NCBI RefSeq assembly: GCF_014192015.1
Contig: NZ_JACHXJ010000002.1
Location: 186,001 to 250,000, forward strand
Length of the DNA: 64,000 nucleotides
Source of the DNA: Paenibacillus rhizosphaerae
GTDB taxonomy: Bacteria; Bacillota; Bacilli; Paenibacillales; Paenibacillaceae
Direction: 5' to 3'
Position 1 is the stretch's first letter. Every line of letters starts with the position of its first letter. A program made the translations under genes and the position numbers. A model generated the notes under the pieces. It was not told the DNA's origin. It did not search any database and saw only the letters and a list, made by a program, of their open reading frames with translations. Below, piece by piece: positions 1-9,330 of the stretch.

Positions 1-930
1 CCGCTCACGTCGACCAAGCTGAAGGATATCCGCGTGCAGATGCTGGGCTTCTGGGGCATCTACGACGAGGTATATTATGCCGACAAGCAGGGGAAAGTCC
101 ACTACACGCCGCAGGAGGAAGGGTTCAAGGAGTATCTGACCTTCCTGAACCGGCTGTGGAAGGACGATCTGCTTGACCATGAAACGTTCTCCCAGACCGA
201 CGACCAGAAGAAGGCCAAGGGCAAAAACAATCAGGTGGCCTTGTTCAACGACTGGCTGCCGTACTTTATGCTGGGCGGCGAGCCGAACACCGACAATCCG
301 TTCATGACGCCGCTGAAAACGGGCTTTCCGGACTCGCCGGTGGTGGCCAAGTCTTCGGGGATTTCCAAAAACGGAACGTTTGCGATTTCGAGCACCAATC
401 CCGCTCCGGAGGCAACGATGCGCTGGGTAGACTACCAGTACAGCTATGAAGGCTCCACGCTGTTCAACCAGGGGCCTGAGGGCGTGCTCTGGAAATACAA
501 AGACGAGGCAAACCACGTCAAAGAATGGCTGCCGGTACCGGATGGTGGCGACCGCGAAAACTACCGCGGCAAGCTGACTCCGAACTACGGCATCACAACG
601 CCGGGCGTCAGCCTTCCGGAAGTGAGCAAGGGGCTCCGTTCCGACATTGACGAATGGGTCGAAAAGGAGAACCAGGAGAAAATTTTGCCGTATGCCAAAG
701 TGCCGTATCCGAACGTATTCCTGACGGAAGAGGAACAAACCGAGGTGACTTCGCTGCTGTCGGACCTGAACAACTACGTCGAGCAGATGGAAGCCAAGTT
801 TGTGACCGGGCAGGAGCCGCTGTCGAACTGGGACAAGTATAAAGCCCAGGTGAAGAAAATGGGCGGAGACCGCATTGTGGAAATCTACCAGGCCGCCTAT
901 GACCGCTGGGACGGTCAGGAGTCCAAGTAG
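1..930 (+). CDS. ABC transporter extracellular solute-binding protein (LipO/YtcQ type), 5'-truncated by window edge
   Basis: The reading frame is open from base 1 and stops with TAG at 928-930, so the gene begins upstream and only about 309 C-terminal residues are present. The fold pattern (aromatic-rich, with a FNDWLPYFMLGG segment, a GISKNGTFAISSTNP strand and a long charged C-terminal helix region) is that of the large family-1 sugar-binding lipoproteins that feed CUT1-type permeases in Paenibacillus. The signal peptide and lipobox would lie outside the window. Family membership is well supported; the substrate cannot be told. A strong terminator follows directly, so it is the last gene of its operon. 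The YesN-like regulator at 4056-6356 is the kind that usually controls such transporters, but a link is only inference. Confidence 0.8.
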   Translation, partial: PLTSTKLKDIRVQMLGFWGIYDEVYYADKQGKVHYTPQEEGFKEYLTFLNRLWKDDLLDHETFSQTDDQKKAKGKNNQVALFNDWLPYFMLGGEPNTDNPFMTPLKTGFPDSPVVAKSSGISKNGTFAISSTNPAPEATMRWVDYQYSYEGSTLFNQGPEGVLWKYKDEANHVKEWLPVPDGGDRENYRGKLTPNYGITTPGVSLPEVSKGLRSDIDEWVEKENQEKILPYAKVPYPNVFLTEEEQTEVTSLLSDLNNYVEQMEAKFVTGQEPLSNWDKYKAQVKKMGGDRIVEIYQAAYDRWDGQESK

Positions 931-962
931 ATCGATCAGCAGTGAGCTGTGCAACGCACAAA

Positions 963-997
963 AAAGAAAGGCCGCCGATACGGCGGCCTTTCTTTTG
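963..997. terminator. Bidirectional intrinsic terminator
   Basis: A 15-bp GC-rich stem (963-977 with 981-995, three-base loop) is flanked by A-rich and T-rich runs. It can end both the solute-binding protein gene (+) and the epimerase gene (-). Confidence 0.9.
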
Positions 998-1013
998 ATA
1001 CATTGGGGCTGAT

Positions 1014-1856
1014 TTATATTGCACCTGCATCTCTTGCCGAATAGAACGACGGGTAGATCGGTCGATAGTGTAATTCATCTCTTATACGCGTTGTATCGAC
1101 GACCATGTCCCACGGATCAAAATCCTGCTGCAGCCCTTCTGACGATATTTCGCTTTGATGAAGCTGAAGCAGCTCCGAAACGGAGATCGGCGCATCGTCG
1201 CCAACATTGTAGATTCGGCCATCAATATCAAATGCGGAAGCTGCGAGCATCAGGGCTTGACTTACGTCCGCATGGTGTACCATGTGGATTCGTTTGGCTG
1301 GATTCCAATTGCGAAAAAACGGAAGACTTTCCGTGATGTGGGGGTCGCGCTCACCGTAAACAAATGGGAGCCGAACGATGCGCACTCCCAATCCCTGTTC
1401 GCGATGAAGCCGCAGCAGCGCCTCTTCGGCCTCAACTTTGCTTTGAGGATAAGGATGAACGGGACTGAGCTCGTCATCTTCACGATTTGGTCTCGAACGG
1501 TTCACCGAACCATACACGTTATTGGTACTGGAAAAGACAAACCTTGGCACATCCGCTGTAAGCGCAGCGTGAGCTAAAGCTATGCTGCCATCGAAGTTTG
1601 ATATTCTGGTGGTGTTCTCGTCTACACCACGGAACTGTGCTGCCAAGTGAATCACAGCATCCGTGCCGCGGAGAGCGTCAACGTAATTGTCCGGTTGCAA
1701 TAGATCGCCTTCTACAACCTCAGCCCCTTGCCGCTGAAGCCAATCCGCCTTGGCAGCGTCCCTAACCAACAATTTAACGTGATGACCGCGCTGTAACATA
1801 CGCGGAACAAAACGGCTCCCTACTTTACCTGTGGCTCCTGTTACGAAAAGGTTCAT
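1014..1856 (-). CDS. NAD(P)-dependent epimerase/dehydratase (extended SDR)
   Basis: Predicted 280-residue Rossmann-fold oxidoreductase. The N-terminus carries the dinucleotide motif TGATGKVG, followed by the acidic strand of an SDR (GAEVVEGDLLQP). The active-site YxxxK appears as YPQSK, after a serine-rich strand FVFSSTNNVYG. These are hallmarks of the extended SDR family acting on nucleotide-sugar or similar substrates. Two ATGs lie two codons apart; the inner one (1856) is preferred because AGGAGG sits 8 nt before it and only 2 nt before the outer one. It is divergent from the MmyB-type regulator at 1975, a common arrangement in which the regulator controls the oxidoreductase. The substrate is unknown. 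GC content looks lower than in the core genes. Confidence 0.85.
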   Translation of the reverse strand: MNLFVTGATGKVGSRFVPRMLQRGHHVKLLVRDAAKADWLQRQGAEVVEGDLLQPDNYVDALRGTDAVIHLAAQFRGVDENTTRISNFDGSIALAHAALTADVPRFVFSSTNNVYGSVNRSRPNREDDELSPVHPYPQSKVEAEEALLRLHREQGLGVRIVRLPFVYGERDPHITESLPFFRNWNPAKRIHMVHHADVSQALMLAASAFDIDGRIYNVGDDAPISVSELLQLHQSEISSEGLQQDFDPWDMVVDTTRIRDELHYRPIYPSFYSARDAGAI

Positions 1857-1890
1857 TTTCATATCCTCCTAAGTTTTTTTTAACGCTATA

Positions 1891-1918
1891 CCGGCAGTAT
1901 AATAGAATGAGCCGGCAG
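1891..1918. promoter_or_regulatory. Direct-repeat operator candidate between divergent epimerase and regulator genes
   Basis: CCGGCAG occurs at 1891-1897 and again at 1912-1918, 21 bp apart (two helical turns), around an AT-rich -10-like TATAAT at 1898-1903. The position between the two divergent starts suits a site for the MmyB-type regulator. This is inference. Confidence 0.4.
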
Positions 1919-1974
1919 CTACCTTCCTGCGTTTATCGTACGATTGGAAGTGTCAGGATAAGGAGGAGTTATTC

Positions 1975-2811
1975 ATGGAAGGGACCTCTTCCAGGATGTC
2001 GTTAGGTGAATTTTTGCGTTCGCGGCGAGAACGTCTTACTCCGGAAGATGTTGGGTTAGTATCCTATGGAAGACGACGGACCTCGGGCCTTCGAAGGGAA
2101 GAAGTTGCCCAGCTTGCCCATATTGGAACATCATGGTATACCTCTTTGGAACAAGGCAGAAGTGTCAATCCATCAGAGGATGTACTTAATAACATAGCCA
2201 AAGCACTGCGATTGACGGAGGATGAACGTCTTCATCTCCATCTTCTTGCAAGACCGGTACAACAGGAAAAAGTAGAAGATCAGCAATTAAATATTGGTTT
2301 GGAACGGGTAATAAGGGCTCTTGAACCTAATCCGGCATTCGTAATTGGAAGATACTGGGATTTGCTGCTGTGGAACGAAGCAGCTGAGATCGTTTTTCGA
2401 ATCCCGCCGTTTTCAAATCATATGCAGCTGAGACTCAATTGGATGAGACATCTTTTAATGGATGCCAAGCTCGGATCGGACTTGCAGGACTGGCAATCCA
2501 GAGCACAGATCTTGATTGCACACTTTCGTGCAGATTATGCACATTTTCCTAATGATACGAGGTTTAAAGAGCTTATTGAGGAATTTATGCAGAACAGCCC
2601 GTTGTTTCGCGAGCTCTGGCCGCTGCATGACGTTCAGGTCGTAACGGATCGCCACAAACAAAGGTACGATCCTCTAATCGGAGAGATGGAGTTTGAACAT
2701 GTGACCTTGCAACCGCCAGCCAATCCGGACGTGAAGATTATGATTTATACAGCTTCAACGGATACGGCTGCGCGCCTGCAAAGTATAATGAGCAATCGGA
2801 AAAAGGATTAA
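1975..2811 (+). CDS. XRE-family regulator with MmyB-like ligand domain
   Basis: 278 residues. The first 90 or so form a Cro/C1 helix-turn-helix with the family signature RRTSGLRREEVAQLA, then WYTSLEQGR. The remainder matches the MmyB-like domain (conserved RYWDLLLWNEAAEIVF and LNWMRHL stretches), thought to bind a small hydrophobic ligand. The start is fixed by AAGGAGGAG about 7 nt upstream. Such regulators commonly sit divergent from a short-chain dehydrogenase and repress it until a ligand binds; here the epimerase at 1014-1856 fills that role. The 3' end lies only 13 bp from the convergent kinase-like gene, with no terminator between. Confidence 0.88.
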   Translation: MEGTSSRMSLGEFLRSRRERLTPEDVGLVSYGRRRTSGLRREEVAQLAHIGTSWYTSLEQGRSVNPSEDVLNNIAKALRLTEDERLHLHLLARPVQQEKVEDQQLNIGLERVIRALEPNPAFVIGRYWDLLLWNEAAEIVFRIPPFSNHMQLRLNWMRHLLMDAKLGSDLQDWQSRAQILIAHFRADYAHFPNDTRFKELIEEFMQNSPLFRELWPLHDVQVVTDRHKQRYDPLIGEMEFEHVTLQPPANPDVKIMIYTASTDTAARLQSIMSNRKKD

Positions 2812-2824
2812 GTCTAATTGCTTT

Positions 2825-3799
2825 TCATTCCCAAAATGGCGTGCCTGTAAATAAAAAGTGTTCCCCGTTTGCATACCTGCCAAATTCGCGAGATGCACAC
2901 TTTTGCACATGCGTCGGCAATCCATGGCTCGATTCAGGCATACCAAGAGCGTTCCTCATCCCGATTAGCATCAGCGAAATAAATAATGCTTCGATTTGTG
3001 CAACAGAATCATTGGGCAGCGGAAAATGCTCTCCGTACCAATCCATGTATTGCTGTCTGGCATGGGGGTGAATAAAGGTAAAAGTGATGGCCAGGTCAGT
3101 GAGAAAAGGACCGAACCCGCATGCGCCAAAGTCAATGGGATTGGCCGCCCCCTCTACAAACACGATATTGGTGGGAACGATATCACCATGCAATACGCCC
3201 CAGGTCAACTTAGTTTTAGGGAGTGTGTCCAGCAAAGCCATCGCTTTTTCCCCGGCGGCTTCAAGAATCTGAACATCGTGTGCATCTAATAACCCTCCCT
3301 GCACCTGCTGCTTGACCAAGTCCAGAGCATTCTGTATGCGTTCACGATGAACGGTTGGACGGATGAAAGACGAAGGGGGCTGCCACTCCCTGGCATGATG
3401 ATGCAAAGCTGCCGTCATTTCAGCGGTGGACTTCAATTCCTGATCGCTGGTAAAGTATTGTTTTTGCTCGCCTTCCACCCAACTGAGCATCGTGCAGCTT
3501 ATATCGTCCACTTGTGTAACATAAGAACCCTGCCGGTTGCGTTTTGGCACAGGGAGGGTAAGACTGGTGCCGCGATTAAGCGCATCCAGCCATACCAGCT
3601 CAGAATCGAGCACATCCCGGCGCGTCCACATCTTTTCAAGCGTACTGATTTTAGAAATGTGAACACGCAGGCTGTATAGCAATCCTTGATAATCTTCAAT
3701 TTTGAAAACCGCGGCACCGCTTTGTGCTACGGGCGACACGGATACAACATTTATATCGTACTGAGCTAGCGCGTGCTGCGCGATGATTGCATGTTCCAT
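2825..3799 (-). CDS. APH-like phosphotransferase (aminoglycoside/homoserine kinase superfamily)
   Basis: 324 residues with the kinase-like catalytic core of the APH family. The Brenner motif appears as LHGDIVPTNIVF (catalytic Asp and Mg-binding Asn), followed by the metal-binding DFG in PIDFGACGFGPFLTDLA. An N-terminal nucleotide-binding beta region precedes it. This family includes aminoglycoside, choline, homoserine and spectinomycin kinases, and the sequence alone does not say which. A resistance role is possible but unproven. The start at 3799 has AAGGTG 9 nt upstream. It is convergent with the MmyB-type regulator and appears monocistronic. Confidence 0.82.
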   Translation of the reverse strand: MEHAIIAQHALAQYDINVVSVSPVAQSGAAVFKIEDYQGLLYSLRVHISKISTLEKMWTRRDVLDSELVWLDALNRGTSLTLPVPKRNRQGSYVTQVDDISCTMLSWVEGEQKQYFTSDQELKSTAEMTAALHHHAREWQPPSSFIRPTVHRERIQNALDLVKQQVQGGLLDAHDVQILEAAGEKAMALLDTLPKTKLTWGVLHGDIVPTNIVFVEGAANPIDFGACGFGPFLTDLAITFTFIHPHARQQYMDWYGEHFPLPNDSVAQIEALFISLMLIGMRNALGMPESSHGLPTHVQKCASREFGRYANGEHFLFTGTPFWE

Positions 3800-3868
3800 C
3801 TAGTTCACACCTTCTATAGGAAATAGCCCGTATTACCGGGGGGATGCGGCACTGCATCTAGAGCTTAA

Positions 3869-3925
3869 CTACGGCTTAATGACAGGGATCCAAACTTCCA
3901 TTTCGTACAAGTTGTTGCCGCGCTG
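3869..3925 (-). pseudogene. Remnant of a GyrI-like/AraC effector-binding domain protein (C-terminus only)
   Basis: On the minus strand, 3925 to 3869 reads RGNNLYEMEVWIPVIKP followed by TAG. This closely resembles the extreme C-terminus of GyrI-like small-molecule-binding proteins, which typically end in an E-x-E-[IV]-W-I-P strand. A stop codon (TAA at 3926-3928) lies directly upstream in that frame. A neighbouring frame stays open for about 45 codons (roughly 3870-4010) without start or RBS. It reads as a decayed 3' fragment of a lost gene. Confidence 0.4.
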
Positions 3926-4017
3926 TTATACGGAGTACCGAAAATAAAGCCTTGCAATCCGTACGCAAAAATATCAGGTATAACGCCTTGTCTTACCACA
4001 CTCGCAGCTTTTCCTAA

Positions 4018-4054
4018 AAGAAAAACGAACAGCTGAACAAATCAGCTGTTCGTT
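4018..4054 (-). terminator. Intrinsic terminator of the AraC-type regulator gene
   Basis: A perfect 13-bp stem (4024-4036 with 4042-4054, loop ACAAA) abuts the stop codon at 4056. On the minus strand it is followed by TTTTTCTTTT. Confidence 0.85.
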
Positions 4055-4055
4055 G

Positions 4056-6356
4056 TCAGTCCTGGAGCATTTCACCGATCAATGCGCCTTCCGGATGGTT
4101 CAGCTTGCGGAATTGTCCCGGCGTATAGCCGGTTTCCTTTTTAAATTTGCGGATAAAATTCGGGGCGTCGGCATACCCGACCCGGCCGATGATTTCCTTG
4201 AGCGGTTCCTGGGTCGACACGAGCAGCCGCTTGACCTGCTCCATTCTTTTCTGCCAGATGTACTGGGTAAAGTTCAGCCCCACGTTTTCCTTAAACGTCC
4301 GGCTGAAATGGGAAGGAGAAATTTCAAACAGATCCGCCAGGCTCTCCAGGCTGAGATTGTGATCCATAAAGTGCTGGTCGATATAGCCAAGCATCTGATC
4401 CTTCAGCGAGCTCTCCTTATGCTTGGTTTCCTGCTGAACCTGCGTGCAGATATGGGAGGCCAGCTTCCTGAGCTGCCCCTCGAATTCATCCAGCGATTGA
4501 AAAGCGCTGCTGGTCGGAATCTCCTGCGTAATATGGTGGATGCCAAGCTCCGAAGCGGTCTTCAGCATCGTATTGAGAATGTCAAAGCAGATGCAGCGGG
4601 AGAGCAGCGGTGACGGGCTGCCCGCCCTCAGGCTCAACACCGCTTCGCCGATCATGTGGGCAGAGACGTCATGGCTGCCCTGCTTCAAGCTCTGGGACAG
4701 CTTCATCAGTACGTTCTTTGGAATCCAGAAGGCTTCCTCACTCGCCAGTGCCAGCTTTTCAAAGAACGTTATGCCGCCTTTATCCGACGGTGTATGGAAT
4801 TCCAGCGCCGAGCAGGCTTCGATAAACGACTGATTAAGCTGCCCCGCTTGTGAATATCCGGTGCCGACCCCCATGATGGGGTTAAAATCGAACGCCTCCA
4901 GGATATTGATGCGGACGGCATCGACGATCCGGCTCATATGGATGAAACTCTCCATGGCCGGGTGCGGGTCAAAGCAGACGATGAGGGCCATCTGATCCCG
5001 CCGCGGCAGCTCCACGCTGTAGGCGGAGGCCCGGAGCCCGGGAATGTCCACTTCGGCAAGGAGGGAGGCGAGCGTCTGCCAGTCCTGGTAATCCTGGGAA
5101 GGGGCGGCAAGTTCGCCTCGTTCCATGGCGATGGCAAAAAACTGCGAACGGTCAAACCGGATATTAAAGGCTTCCAGCAGATCCGGCTCCAATTCCCGGT
5201 CTTCTCCCTGCTGGAGCAGTCTCAACAGGAGATGGTTCCGAGCGTACGGTTCCTGCAGGTCGGCACGGGAGCTGTATTCCTGCAGCGCGGAGCGGATATG
5301 CTCCAGCTCATTGCCCGGGAGGAGCGCATCCCCCGTTCCCCGGTCGTTTCTGGACTTGGAATTGGCGAAATCGACCAGGGCCGAAATCGGGTGATACTGC
5401 CTGCGGGCCAGAAGCAGGGCGATGCCGATACCTGCCAGCACCACGATGCTGAACAGCATGATGATAAAGCTGCGGATGTGCAGCACGCTGCTGAAAAACT
5501 GATCGCTTGGCATCAGCGTCACATACGTCCAGCCGTTCATGTCCGATTTGGTGGACACGACGGAATGCGCCTTTCCGCCCAGCTCCACGCTGTGAATGCC
5601 CGGATCAAGGGAAAATAGGTGTCCCGTGTCGAGGCCGCTGATCGTTTCGCCGTGATTGTTAGCGGCCAGCACCTGCCCGTGGTTGTCGAAAATGTACGCC
5701 AGCCCTTTGTAGCTGCCGAGAATGGAATCGATCAGACCCGTGAGCTCCGATTCATCGATCAAATACATGACCGTTGCATGGGGATTCGGGCTGTTCGGCG
5801 TAATCGGCACCAGGTAGGCGAGCAGCGACTGCTGCCTGTAAGTGCCCCGGATCACCCGGTCCGCCGGACGCATCGTGGGAAAGGACACGTCGTTCAAATC
5901 GCCCTTGAGGCTGTCTTTGGACCAATTCTGGAATATGTACTTCTCGTTGAACACATCCAGGCTGCTCAGCCCCTGCGAAGAGTAAATCCGGTCGTCGTGA
6001 TGAAAATATAAGAATACATCTCCGATGATGGAGCTGGTTGACTTATATTGATCCAGAGCGTCAATCGCCTCCCGGGAATAGAACGGATCATGGACCCGGT
6101 AAGAGATCAGACGGTCGTCGTAGGCGATTCTTGAAGCGATCTCGCCGAGCTCCTTCATCCGTCCGTCGACGATGCTTTCCGCCTGCGTCAGTTGGTTCAG
6201 ATGGCTTTGTTCGATTTCCTCCCGGAGATTGCCCGCAGCGTTTTGGTAGATGAAGACGGTTACAAAAACGAGAGGAAGCAGCAAAATAAACAGATAAGAC
6301 CAGATATATTTTAAAAACAGCTTGGATTTCATGTACCTTTTGAGGTTACGCTTCAA
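4056..6356 (-). CDS. Membrane-anchored AraC-family regulator (YesN-like, dCache-type sensor)
   Basis: About 766 residues. A hydrophobic segment near residues 15-37 (YIWSYLFILLLPLVFVTVFI) and a second near 295-320 (IIMLFSIVVLAGIGIALLLA) bracket a roughly 260-residue extracytoplasmic sensor region. A cytoplasmic linker follows, and the last 100 residues form a double AraC helix-turn-helix (LADLFEISPSHFSRTFKENV and VGYADAPNFIRKFKKETGY). Such proteins sense extracellular sugars and control adjacent ABC transporter genes in Paenibacillus. A UUG start at 6356 is preferred: GGGAGG lies 8 nt upstream of it, while the upstream in-frame ATG at 6380 has that RBS inside its coding sequence. Its target may be the transporter at the left edge, but this is not shown. 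Confidence 0.88.
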   Translation of the reverse strand: MKRNLKRYMKSKLFLKYIWSYLFILLLPLVFVTVFIYQNAAGNLREEIEQSHLNQLTQAESIVDGRMKELGEIASRIAYDDRLISYRVHDPFYSREAIDALDQYKSTSSIIGDVFLYFHHDDRIYSSQGLSSLDVFNEKYIFQNWSKDSLKGDLNDVSFPTMRPADRVIRGTYRQQSLLAYLVPITPNSPNPHATVMYLIDESELTGLIDSILGSYKGLAYIFDNHGQVLAANNHGETISGLDTGHLFSLDPGIHSVELGGKAHSVVSTKSDMNGWTYVTLMPSDQFFSSVLHIRSFIIMLFSIVVLAGIGIALLLARRQYHPISALVDFANSKSRNDRGTGDALLPGNELEHIRSALQEYSSRADLQEPYARNHLLLRLLQQGEDRELEPDLLEAFNIRFDRSQFFAIAMERGELAAPSQDYQDWQTLASLLAEVDIPGLRASAYSVELPRRDQMALIVCFDPHPAMESFIHMSRIVDAVRINILEAFDFNPIMGVGTGYSQAGQLNQSFIEACSALEFHTPSDKGGITFFEKLALASEEAFWIPKNVLMKLSQSLKQGSHDVSAHMIGEAVLSLRAGSPSPLLSRCICFDILNTMLKTASELGIHHITQEIPTSSAFQSLDEFEGQLRKLASHICTQVQQETKHKESSLKDQMLGYIDQHFMDHNLSLESLADLFEISPSHFSRTFKENVGLNFTQYIWQKRMEQVKRLLVSTQEPLKEIIGRVGYADAPNFIRKFKKETGYTPGQFRKLNHPEGALIGEMLQD

Positions 6357-6474
6357 TCTTTCCGCCTCCCTATGGTTCAATCATAACAAAAAAATCCCCA
6401 TTGGACATGGAATAATTCCGGCTGGCGGGTTTTGTGGCGGGAAAAGCGTGGCTTGTCCGCCACTGCGGGATACG

Positions 6475-6503
6475 TTGACTCGATGGATTTTTTTATATAT
6501 AAT
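6475..6503 (+). promoter_or_regulatory. Sigma-A promoter of the leuS T-box transcript
   Basis: TTGACT at 6475-6480, a 17-bp spacer, and a perfect TATAAT at 6498-6503. The expected start near 6510 lies just before T-box stem I. Confidence 0.85.
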
Positions 6504-6509
6504 ATGGTT

Positions 6510-6804
6510 CAATGTTTCAACCATGAAAAAAATTGCAAATGAAGCGATGATAAGGGGTATTAGTCCCGGGGATGTCATGCAGAGAGCCGGCGGTAGGTGC
6601 AAGCCGGTTGACGATTTGGGATGAACTCGCCTTTGAGCTATGATGTGAAGCGCGTGCACGAACGCGTCAAGGATCATCGACTCACCCGCGTTAAGGGTGC
6701 AAAGGGAGCGGGGATAAAGCATGTCCTCCGCTAACTAGGGTGGTACCACGGGAATCAAACCTCTCGTCCCTAGCGATGATACGCTATGGATGAGAGGTTT
6801 TTTT
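6510..6804 (+). ncRNA. T-box riboswitch (tRNA-Leu) controlling leuS
   Basis: The leader has the T-box architecture. Stem I contains the GGCGGTAGGTGCAAGCCGG distal region. The specifier loop has CTC (Leu) at 6626-6628 in the context GATGAACTCGCC. The T-box bulge TGGTACCACG is at 6741-6750, within the AGGGTGG...GGG element 6737-6753. The terminator hairpin AACCTCTC/GAGAGGTT lies between about 6758 and 6797, followed by seven T residues. By the known mechanism, uncharged tRNA-Leu binds the specifier and T-box, stabilises the antiterminator and allows leuS transcription. The Leu specifier agrees with the downstream gene. Confidence 0.95.
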
Positions 6805-6885
6805 GTTGCAAACATGAAAGACGCGAGCCGAGTCCGTCCCGGATCAACGGGCGGGCAGCGGGCGCATTTTAGGAGGCAAATGAGC

Positions 6886-9330
6886 ATGAGTAACCAAGAG
6901 CAGGTTCAAGGCCAAGGCTACCAGCATAAGGTGATTGAACCGAAATGGCAGAAGTATTGGGATGAGCACCACACATTCAAGACGACCGAGGATCCTGTGA
7001 AGCCGAAATTTTACGCGCTGGATATGTTTCCGTACCCGTCCGGAGCCGGACTTCATGTCGGCCACCCGGAAGGCTACACGGCGACGGACATCGTCTCCCG
7101 CTTCAAACGGATGAAGGGCTATAACGTGCTGCATCCGATGGGATGGGACGCATTCGGCCTGCCGGCGGAGCAGCATGCGATGGATAAGGGCGAGCACCCG
7201 CGGGAAATCACGATCAAGAACATCAACACGTTCCGGCGTCAGATCAAGTCGCTCGGCTTCTCTTATGACTGGGACCGCGAGATCAGCACGACCGATCCGG
7301 AATATTATAAATGGACGCAGTGGATATTCATCCAGCTGTACAAACGCGGACTCGCGTATGTCGCCGAAGTACCTGTGAACTGGTGTGAAGCCCTCGGGAC
7401 CGTACTGGCCAACGAGGAAGTCATCGACGGGAAGAGCGAGCGCGGCGGCTATCCGGTTGTCCGCAAGCCGATGCGCCAATGGATCCTGAAGATTACCGAG
7501 TATGCCGACCGGCTGCTGGAGGATCTGGATGAGCTGGATTGGAGCGAGAGCCTGAAGGATATGCAGCGCAACTGGATCGGCAGATCGAAGGGCGCCGAAG
7601 TACAGTTCGAAATCGAGGGGCATGACGCCAAGCTGACGGTATTTACGACCCGTCCCGACACGCTGTTTGGCGCCACTTATTGCGTACTCGCTCCGGAACA
7701 GGAGCTGGTAGAGCGCATTACGACGCCTGAACAGAAGGATGCGGTGAAGGCTTACCAGGAGCAGGCAACCCGCAAGAGCGATCTGGAGCGTACCGATTTG
7801 GCCAAAGACAAAACGGGCGTATTTACCGGAGCCTATGCAGTCAATCCGGTGAGCGGCGAGAAGCTGCCGATCTGGATTGCGGATTACGTGCTGGCAGGCT
7901 ACGGAACCGGAGCCATTATGGCGGTGCCGGGGCATGATTCCCGCGACTGGGAATTCGCCAAGAAATTCGGCCTGAACATCGTGGAAGTGGTCAAAGGCGG
8001 AAACGTGGAGGAGGAAGCTTACACCGGGGACGGGGAGCATGTGAATTCGGGCCCGCTGAATGGACTGCACACCGAGGAAGCCATCGCTACAATGATCGCG
8101 TGGCTTGAAGAGAACGGCAAAGGCCAGGGCAAGGTAACCTACCGCCTGCGTGACTGGCTGTTCAGCCGCCAGCGCTATTGGGGCGAGCCAATCCCGATTC
8201 TGCACCTGGAGGACGGCACAATGAAGACCGTTCCAGAGGATCAGCTTCCGCTGCTGCTGCCGGATGTGGATCAAATCAAACCGTCGGGTACAGGGGAGTC
8301 GCCGCTGGCCAACGTCACCGACTGGGTGGAGACGATCGATCCCGAGACGGGCATGAAGGCCCGCCGCGAGACCAATACGATGCCGCAATGGGCCGGCAGC
8401 TGCTGGTATTACCTGCGCTACATCGATCCGCAAAATCCGGATGAGCTGTGCTCGATGGAGAAACAGGAGGCGTGGCTGCCTGTCGATCTGTACATCGGCG
8501 GAGCCGAGCATGCGGTGCTTCACCTGCTGTACGCCCGTTTCTGGCATAAGTTCCTGTACGATCTCGGTGTCGTCACGACCAAGGAGCCGTTCCAGAAGCT
8601 GATCAACCAAGGCATGATTCTGGGAACAAACAATGAGAAAATGAGCAAATCCCGCGGCAACGTCATCAACCCGGACGAAATCGTAGAACAGTTCGGTGCC
8701 GACACGCTGCGCGTATACGAAATGTTCATGGGGCCGCTGGAAGCTACCAAGCCTTGGAACGAGAACGGCGTGGAAGGCGCTCACCGCTTCCTGTCCCGCG
8801 TATGGCGCCTGATCGTCAGCGAGGACGGCAGCCTCAGCAGCAAAATTACGGACGGCGACGGCAGTGATGAATTCAAACGGACATGGCATAAAACGATCAA
8901 GAAAGTGACCGACGACCTGGAGAATATGCGTTTCAACACGGCGATCAGCCAGCTGATGATTTTCATTAACGACGCCTACAAAGCGGATTCGCTGCCGCGT
9001 CTGGCGATCGAGAACTTCGTGCAGATGCTGTCTCCGCTCGCTCCGCACATCGCGGAAGAGCTTTGGGAGCGTCTGGGTCATCGGGAGAGCATTACTTACG
9101 TACCGTGGCCGTCCTATGACGAATCCTGGACCGTGGAATCGGAAGTGGAAATCGTCATTCAGGTCAACGGCAAGATCGTTCAGCGGGCGATGATCGCCAA
9201 GGACATGAGCCAGGAAGCCATGCAGGAACACGCCATGTCGCTGCAGAACGTGCAGCAGGCCATTGACGGAAAAACCGTCCGCAAGGTCATTGCGGTACCG
9301 GGCAAGCTTGTGAACATCGTCGCCAACTAA
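6886..9330 (+). CDS. leuS: Leucyl-tRNA synthetase
   Basis: Class Ia synthetase of 814 residues that charges tRNA-Leu. The HIGH-type signature is seen in [15 protein letters not shown] near the N-terminus. The KMSKS loop is KMSKSRGNV, preceded by the WYYLRYIDP and [18 protein letters not shown] blocks. The CP1 editing domain ([12 protein letters not shown]) hydrolyses mischarged tRNA, and the C-terminal domain ends in [13 protein letters not shown]. The start at 6886 is chosen because AGGAGG at 6871-6876 is 9 nt away; the in-frame ATG at 6880 is only 3 nt from it. Expression is governed by the T-box leader. The stop overlaps the convergent comER stop, with no terminator between them. Confidence 0.97.
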   Translation: MSNQEQVQGQGYQHKVIEPKWQKYWDEHHTFKTTEDPVKPKFYALDMFPYPSGAGLHVGHPEGYTATDIVSRFKRMKGYNVLHPMGWDAFGLPAEQHAMDKGEHPREITIKNINTFRRQIKSLGFSYDWDREISTTDPEYYKWTQWIFIQLYKRGLAYVAEVPVNWCEALGTVLANEEVIDGKSERGGYPVVRKPMRQWILKITEYADRLLEDLDELDWSESLKDMQRNWIGRSKGAEVQFEIEGHDAKLTVFTTRPDTLFGATYCVLAPEQELVERITTPEQKDAVKAYQEQATRKSDLERTDLAKDKTGVFTGAYAVNPVSGEKLPIWIADYVLAGYGTGAIMAVPGHDSRDWEFAKKFGLNIVEVVKGGNVEEEAYTGDGEHVNSGPLNGLHTEEAIATMIAWLEENGKGQGKVTYRLRDWLFSRQRYWGEPIPILHLEDGTMKTVPEDQLPLLLPDVDQIKPSGTGESPLANVTDWVETIDPETGMKARRETNTMPQWAGSCWYYLRYIDPQNPDELCSMEKQEAWLPVDLYIGGAEHAVLHLLYARFWHKFLYDLGVVTTKEPFQKLINQGMILGTNNEKMSKSRGNVINPDEIVEQFGADTLRVYEMFMGPLEATKPWNENGVEGAHRFLSRVWRLIVSEDGSLSSKITDGDGSDEFKRTWHKTIKKVTDDLENMRFNTAISQLMIFINDAYKADSLPRLAIENFVQMLSPLAPHIAEELWERLGHRESITYVPWPSYDESWTVESEVEIVIQVNGKIVQRAMIAKDMSQEAMQEHAMSLQNVQQAIDGKTVRKVIAVPGKLVNIVAN

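Noticed and set aside
6844..9231. A 795-codon open frame antisense to leuS
   Set aside because: It is the codon-bias shadow of leuS: no RBS, no recognisable domain, and Arg/Leu/His-rich low-quality sequence.
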